Source: Atopsyche davidsoni (Eukaryota > Arthropoda > Insecta > Trichoptera > Hydrobiosidae). From it: a stretch of 64,000 bases of DNA. Under the pieces are notes generated by a model. That model saw only the letters and a program-made list of their open reading frames with translations. It made no database searches and was not told where the DNA came from. Positions 59,521-64,000 of this stretch are shown here, one piece after another. The stretch spans positions 1,922,001-1,986,000 of the forward strand of contig JAILWY010000011.1 of assembly GCA_022113835.1 (NCBI GenBank). The letters are read 5' to 3'. Positions within the stretch are counted from its first letter, which is position 1, and every line of letters starts with the position of its first letter. A program made the translations under genes and the position numbers.

Positions 59521-60975
59521 CCGCGATGAACTCTCGACGAATTCGCCTAATTTTGGAGCCTGCGCCGTACATTTGACTGTCTTTAATCGCAATACTCATT
59601 TGTGAATATTATTTTTTTTTGTGCATCTGCGATGAACTTTCGACGAATTCGCCATACACATTCAATGGGTGAATATTATTTATTCGCGACTCTGGGAGTG
59701 GTGTCTGCGATGACCTTTCGAAGTATTCGCCTAATTTTGGAGCTTGCACCATACACATGACTGTCTTTAATCGCAATACACATTTGTGAATATTATTTTT
59801 ATTGTGCATCTGCGATGAACTTTCGACGAATTCGCCTAATTTTGGAGTCTGCACCATACATTTGACTGTCTTTAACCGCAATACACATTTGTGAATAATA
59901 TATTTTTGTGCCTTTAGTGGTGTTCTGCGATGAACTTTCGACGAATTCGCCTAATTTTGGAGCTTGCACCATACACATGACTGTCTTTAATCGCAATACA
60001 CATTTGTGAATATTATTTTTTTTGTGCCTCTGCGATGAACTTTCGACGAATTCGCCTTACGCATTCAATAGGTGAATATTATTTATTTGCGACTCTGGGG
60101 GTGTCTGCGATGAACTCTCGACGAATTCGCCTAATTTTGGAGTCTGCACCGTAATTTTAACCATCATTAATCGCATTACACAGTTGTATTTATTGATGGG
60201 TGAATATTTTATTTTTGTCTGCGATGAACTTTCGAAGAATTCGCCTAATTTTGGAGTCTGCGCCGTACATTTGACTGTCTTTAATCGCAATACACATTTG
60301 TGAATATTATTTATTTTGTGTCTCTGCGATGAACTTTCGACGAATTCGCCTAATTTTGGAGTCTGCACCATACATTTGACTTTCTTTAATGGCAATACAC
60401 ATTTGTGAAATTTTTTTTTTTTATGCCTTTAGGGGTGTCTGCGATGAACTTTCGACGAATTCGCCTTACACATTTAATTATTACTCGCAATACACAATCT
60501 CAGTTATTGATGGGTGAATATTATCTTTTTTGCGACTTTGGGGGTTGTCCGCGATGAACTTTCGAAGACGTCGCCTAGCTTCGGGATCTGCACTGTAATT
60601 TTAAATATCATTAACAGCAATACACAATTTTAGTTATTTGTGGATGAGTATTATCTCATTTGTGACTTTGGACGTATCCACGATGAACTCTCAACTCTTC
60701 GCTTAGTTTTGGAGTCTGCGCCATAATTTTAACTGTCATTAATCTTATTTCACAGTTGTAGTTACATAAGCTTTGATGGGTGAATATTATCTTTTTTGTG
60801 ACTTCGGAGGTGTCTTCGGTGAATTTTCGATGAAGACGTCGCCTTATTTTGGTTTTTGCACCATAATATTTACTGTCACTAATCGCATTACATTATTGTA
60901 GTTACATTAGGTTTGATGGATTAATTTTTTTTATAAGCAATTTTGAGGGTATCCGCGACGAACGTTCATAATAAT
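59520..60975. repeat. Tandem array of about 14 units (long and short types)
   Basis: Units are anchored by GCGATGAACTTTCGACGAAT near 59522, 59630, 59707, 59811, 59927, 60032, 60105, 60220, 60326, 60440, 60551, 60679, 60817 and 60956. Long units (about 105-115 bp) continue CGCCTAATTTTGGAGTCTGC and TTGACTGTCTTTAATCGCAA. Short units (about 75 bp) continue CGCC-TACACATTCAATGGGTG. The first nine units are similar; the last four diverge progressively. Open frames on the reverse strand (MRLKTVKCM, PKLGEFVESSSQ) simply echo the repeat. Confidence 0.92.
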
Positions 60976-60979
60976 AGTT

Positions 60980-61465
60980 AATTTGTTTCGATGATTAGAT
61001 CAACACCTAATATAAAAGTTCTCGTCATGACTATTGCAAGTTACTTAGGTATTTCTAAAATAAATCTCTCTTCTTTGAATTATCAATCTCGATTTCATAT
61101 ACATCAAAAACCAATTAATGACTGAACATTCAAAATATGCAATAAAACTATTGGCATTTCGTGTATCGATAAAAAAATAATTCATTTTTTTAAAGATCTC
61201 CAGTGACTGCACGTGCTGGGAACGGCGAATGCGGAAAAAACAAAGATGTCCGGAAAAATGTCGGATTTCTAGGAGGACTCCCGTGGAGCGACGTCACGAC
61301 CACGGGCAGGAATTCAAAAATAAATGTACGAATAAAACTAAAAAATAGTCAAACGTTAAAAATTGTCACTCGGTTACAAATCGAAATGATTTTTTTCCAC
61401 CGTGCTGCATTCCGATCGCACGGTCTTTAGTGGACCTCGTTCAAAAATAAGCGATAAAACGCATT
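60980..61465. other. Intronic sequence, no gene recognised
   Basis: AT-rich with a GC-richer stretch at 61200-61310. Nothing recognised. Confidence 0.45.
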
Positions 61466-61469
61466 CAAA

Positions 61470-61960
61470 ACTATGTCTATTTTTTTATTAAACGTCAATC
61501 AGATGCGTATTTATTACCCATAACGGATTTATTATATTATTACTAATATGATTAGGCACATTAGTTCATACATAGAAGATGATTTTAAAGAAACTCTCAG
61601 AAAAATATCATCCCCCACCCACATCCCCTGGCTTACATGGCCGGCGTACTAACCCTTGTACTAACGAATCACTTCCGTTTATCGCGAATTATTAACAATC
61701 ATACTCTACATATTAACCAATGTGCACAAGCCAACTAATATTTAGTGATTTGCAAGCACTGTGGTTTTTAAACAAAGTAACAAGTGAAGCGTTTTTAATC
61801 ATATCTGGATATTATTTTTAAAATATATTAATTTAGCCAAGACGCGCACCATCATATACGTATGTCTATTTTTTGGATTGTACGTCAATCAGATGCGTAT
61901 TTATTACCCATTACGGGTTTATTATATTATTACTAACATCCATATTTAAAATATTTACGT
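61470..61960 (-). repeat. tRNA-like inverted-repeat element, copy 6 (partial)
   Basis: The left arm TACTAATATGATTAGGCACA at 61541 leads into a decayed tRNA-like module (CTGGCTTACATGGCCGGCGT, CTAACCCTTGTACTAACGAA). The flanking segment with AGATGCGTATTTATTACCCA occurs at 61500 and again at 61890, so two copies of the flank bracket it. The right arm is missing. Confidence 0.6.
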
Positions 61961-61984
61961 GAGGCCTCAAATTTCGGCTATTGT

Positions 61985-62215
61985 CTCCTATGAGCATTGG
62001 AAGCAGGAAACCAGCGTGGATGCGGAATTTACGCCAGTGGCTACGAGTCAAGAGTGCATGCGTTCAGTGAGATTCTCACCATAAGGTCAAAATTATATTT
62101 GTGATCACCTCAACGAGTAGATCTCTATCTTGGAGCAGTCTTACTGATCTGACTTCACCGGTACAAATTCCGCATCCAAGATAACTTTCTTCTTCCAATG
62201 TTTATTTTCCTTGGA
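61985..62215. repeat. Head-to-head pair of RTE 3' fragments
   Basis: 61990-62080 on the plus strand (AACCAGCGTGGATGCGGAAT, GTTCAGTGAGATTCTCACCA) and 62100-62200 on the minus strand (complement of the same region: CAAATTCCGCATCCAAG). Inverted neighbours from separate insertions or a rearrangement. Confidence 0.5.
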
Positions 62216-62284
62216 ATTTCAGCGGCAGTAGACTGTATAAAGCCAAAATGGTATACCATACGATTTTTATATCAGTATCTTGAA

Positions 62285-62570
62285 TTATCAGTGGCGTGCC
62301 GTGAGTTCGTGTATTTTAAAGAATCATTGGTATTATTGATCGATGTTTTTATGATTGCTGCTGAACTGACTGTAAATTGGTGTATCAGTCATCAGGTAGA
62401 CGTGGCTAGAGCTGGTCGAGGAGTGGTCGGCGAGGCCAAAGCTGGGCTGTCAGCGTGCACAGCTGGAGGAGCTGACAGCCGAGATATTGGAGAAGGAGCG
62501 CCGCAGCGACTGACGGCCGGTCGAAAAAAATGCCAGAGACAATAGCGCGAGGATGTCGCGGGACGCTCGA
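62285..62570. other. hAT-like terminus followed by a GC-richer stretch
   Basis: CAGTGGCGTGCCGTGAGT at about 62289 is the plus-strand form of the hAT-like ends at 53735 and 54880. 62400-62570 is GC-richer. The 115-codon frame at 62198-62545 has no recognised domain. Confidence 0.35.
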
Positions 62571-62574
62571 CGTT

Positions 62575-63030
62575 GTTACATTCACATAATCATCAAGGGT
62601 CTCATTAAGGTTGCTCGTTTGTCAAGTTGCCGTGTCGTATCGCCAACATTATTTTTTGTATAACGCGTACATGATTTATGCAATCGAGTACAGGTTTAAC
62701 CAAGTTGTAGTATCGTATCGCTGACATGGTATTCATTTGCAAAAGGGTACTGTTTTATGATAAAGCCGATTCTTTAATTAATTCAGTTATTTATTAGAAG
62801 TAAACATTTCTCATACCGAGGAGAATACACTGCATATATAGTACATAAAAAAATAATCTTATTGTAAATACTTGTGTATGCTTCAAATATTTATACGTAA
62901 AATAAAAATACTCAGTTTTTTAATATTTAATTTAAACTGTGGGTAGTTAATTATGGGGTTGGTTCTGAGAGTCATTTTAATTTACGATGATTCTTAGGTC
63001 TTAAGCTATGTCCTTATATCCTTTTTCGTT
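62575..63030. other. Intronic sequence, no gene recognised
   Basis: AT-rich. A loosely repeated motif (AAGTTGCCGTGTCGTATCGCC near 62624, AAGTTGTAGTATCGTATCGC near 62703). Nothing else. Confidence 0.4.
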
Positions 63031-63287
63031 TTTAACCCTTAAATGCATCTTGACGTAAAACTGCAACATACCACTAAGACGGCTCCCAAATCATCAATAT
63101 GAGCGCAACGCCTACTGTTATAGAATTACTACTATCAGGATAATATTTTTTATCGAGAGGCATCACCTTTTTTTCTTTCGCGTCTGTCAAATGCCAGCTT
63201 GACATTCACAAAGCATTGACTGTCGGAAATTTGTAGCAGGTGAAAATTGGAATAGTGTTTTGTGGTGTAAATAGTTGATTTTCGAAG

Positions 63288-63479
63288 GTAAGTAAGTGCC
63301 AAAATTGTTATTTTATGTAATAATTCATCTTCTTTTCGGTACAATAATTGGTTTGGACAATAGCATTTTGGATTTTGTACAAATTGCTTCTATTTTGATG
63401 TTGTAAATCTACAACACTATGCATTTAGTAGAGACAGTATGCCCATATCTGTGATCTGATATATTTTATTGTTTTGCAG
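63288..63479 (+). other. Putative 5'-UTR intron of the piggyBac-family gene
   Basis: Donor AAG|GTAAGT and acceptor TTGTTTTGCAG bound 192 bp directly before the ATG at 63480. Both match consensus. Inference from sequence only. Confidence 0.5.
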
Positions 63480-64000
63480 ATGCGACCCATGAATTCAAAG
63501 GATATGGAAGAATATTTAGCCCAAATTGACGACGGAGAAAGGTCTGAAGATGATCTTGAGGAGTTTAGTGCAGAAGACCATGAAGTTTTTTATGAAAATC
63601 GAGAAGATTCACTTCACGATCTTGAGAGTCTGGTAGAGGAGGAACACGATGAGTGTGGTGATGATCCGCTCATGGCAGAAGACCCACCATTGATAAATGA
63701 AACACCCGCAACATGATAGACTCCATAAGATAAGGCCCATAATTAGCCATCTCAATGAAAACTTTGCATCAGTTCCTATGGAGCAAAGGCTATCAATTGA
63801 TGAGCAGATGTGTGCTACAAAGGTAGCACACTTTATGAAACAGTATCTACCAAATAAACCACACAAGTGGGGATTCAAATTCTATGTAATGTGCAATGTA
63901 AAAGGCTATGCTCACAAATTTGAGATATACACTGGTCAAGAGAATGAGCGGTTTCAAGATGAGCCAGATTTTGGGCCAGTAGGAAATGTTGTTATCCGGC
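63480..64000 (+). pseudogene. piggyBac-like (PGBD-type) transposase, deleted, partial
   Basis: First part 63480-63716: MRPMNSKDMEEYLAQIDDGE then acidic sequence (EEFSAEDHEVFYENREDS), the usual acidic head of piggyBac transposases, ending at TGA. From 63715 the +1 frame is open to the window end: RLHKIRPIISHLNENF, then LSIDEQMCATKVAHFMKQYL, then PNKPHKWGFKFYVMCN and GYAHKFEIYTGQEN. These are the piggyBac DDD-domain blocks; D in LSIDEQ is the first catalytic aspartate. Roughly 200 residues normally lying between the two parts are missing, so this copy is not functional. The variant CATK after SIDEQM, where PFKG is common, recalls PGBD2/3-like proteins. The ATG sits directly on the splice acceptor (TTTTGCAG|ATG). 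Confidence 0.85.

Larger units (their letters stand above)
63036..64000 (+). mobile_element. piggyBac-family element, internally deleted, cut by the window end
   Basis: TTAA at 63032-63035 is followed by CCCTTAAATGCATCTTGACG, a typical piggyBac-type left end. Then come an apparent 5' untranslated exon, an intron (63288-63479), an N-terminal frame, and after a deletion the catalytic domain start. The right end lies outside the window. Confidence 0.75.

Noticed and set aside
59285..60395. Frames with repeated KLGEFVESSSQ peptide.
   Set aside because: Direct translation of the tandem array; units change length and break frame, so a repeat protein is not supported.
62198..62545. 115-codon frame near 62.4 kb.
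   Set aside because: Starts in an RTE fragment and crosses a hAT-like terminus, so it is a chance fusion of unrelated sequences.

Overview
The window looks like about 64 kb of AT-rich, transposon-loaded insect DNA lying inside one large gene. Signs of an insect: short TTAGG-type telomere-like runs (e.g. 1141-1157), RTE-class LINE fragments of the common insect type, several Tc1/mariner, hAT, piggyBac and pogo-like remnants, and no bacterial-style gene packing. I cannot name the species. Almost every long open frame is a transposon remnant, a tandem-repeat artefact or a chance frame.

The only host coding sequence I can defend is three exons on the minus strand (35254-35367, 34017-34130, 31092-31245). 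They encode part of the T-box DNA-binding domain of a Tbx2/Tbx3-class transcription factor (Drosophila bifid / optomotor-blind). The first two are alternative versions of the same segment: both are 114 bp, both have the same splice phases, they encode 29/37 identical residues, and each joins in frame to the exon at 31092. This is the layout of mutually exclusive exons that swap part of a DNA-binding domain, and it is the main biological finding. The remaining exons (N-terminus and T-box start upstream, rest of the T-box and C-terminus downstream) are not visible, so the flanking introns would exceed 28 kb and 31 kb.

Layout. 1-31 kb: intron with a piggyBac-type MITE (227-664), a family of tRNA-like modules carried between long inverted repeats (803, 2913, 19341, 20743, 22151), hAT copies (9398, 11988), three related Tc1/mariner deletion derivatives (two here, the third at 37.2 kb), a mariner N-terminal remnant, a pogo-like MITE, a 125-bp tandem array (23.4-24.16 kb) running into a 13-copy 10-bp G-rich minisatellite, and a piggyBac remnant with palindromic subterminal repeats (28.2-28.8 kb). 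31-35.4 kb: the T-box exons, with foldback repeats in the introns between them. 35.5-64 kb: upstream intron with further hAT, Tc1 and mariner copies, many RTE 3' fragments (several tandemly duplicated), a second copy of the first piggyBac MITE (58153-58569), a 1.45-kb array of about 14 units (59.5-60.97 kb), and a partial piggyBac-family gene cut by the window edge (63036-64000).

Scattered GC-rich islands stand out from the AT-rich background and carry factor-binding-like motifs: four GGCGCC at 44589-44641, YY1/Pho plus CRE at 21213-21242, an inverted RUNX pair at 37714-37742, and homeodomain and GATA cores at 17.8-18 kb. They are candidate intronic enhancers or silencers of the T-box gene. 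This is inference from motif and composition only.
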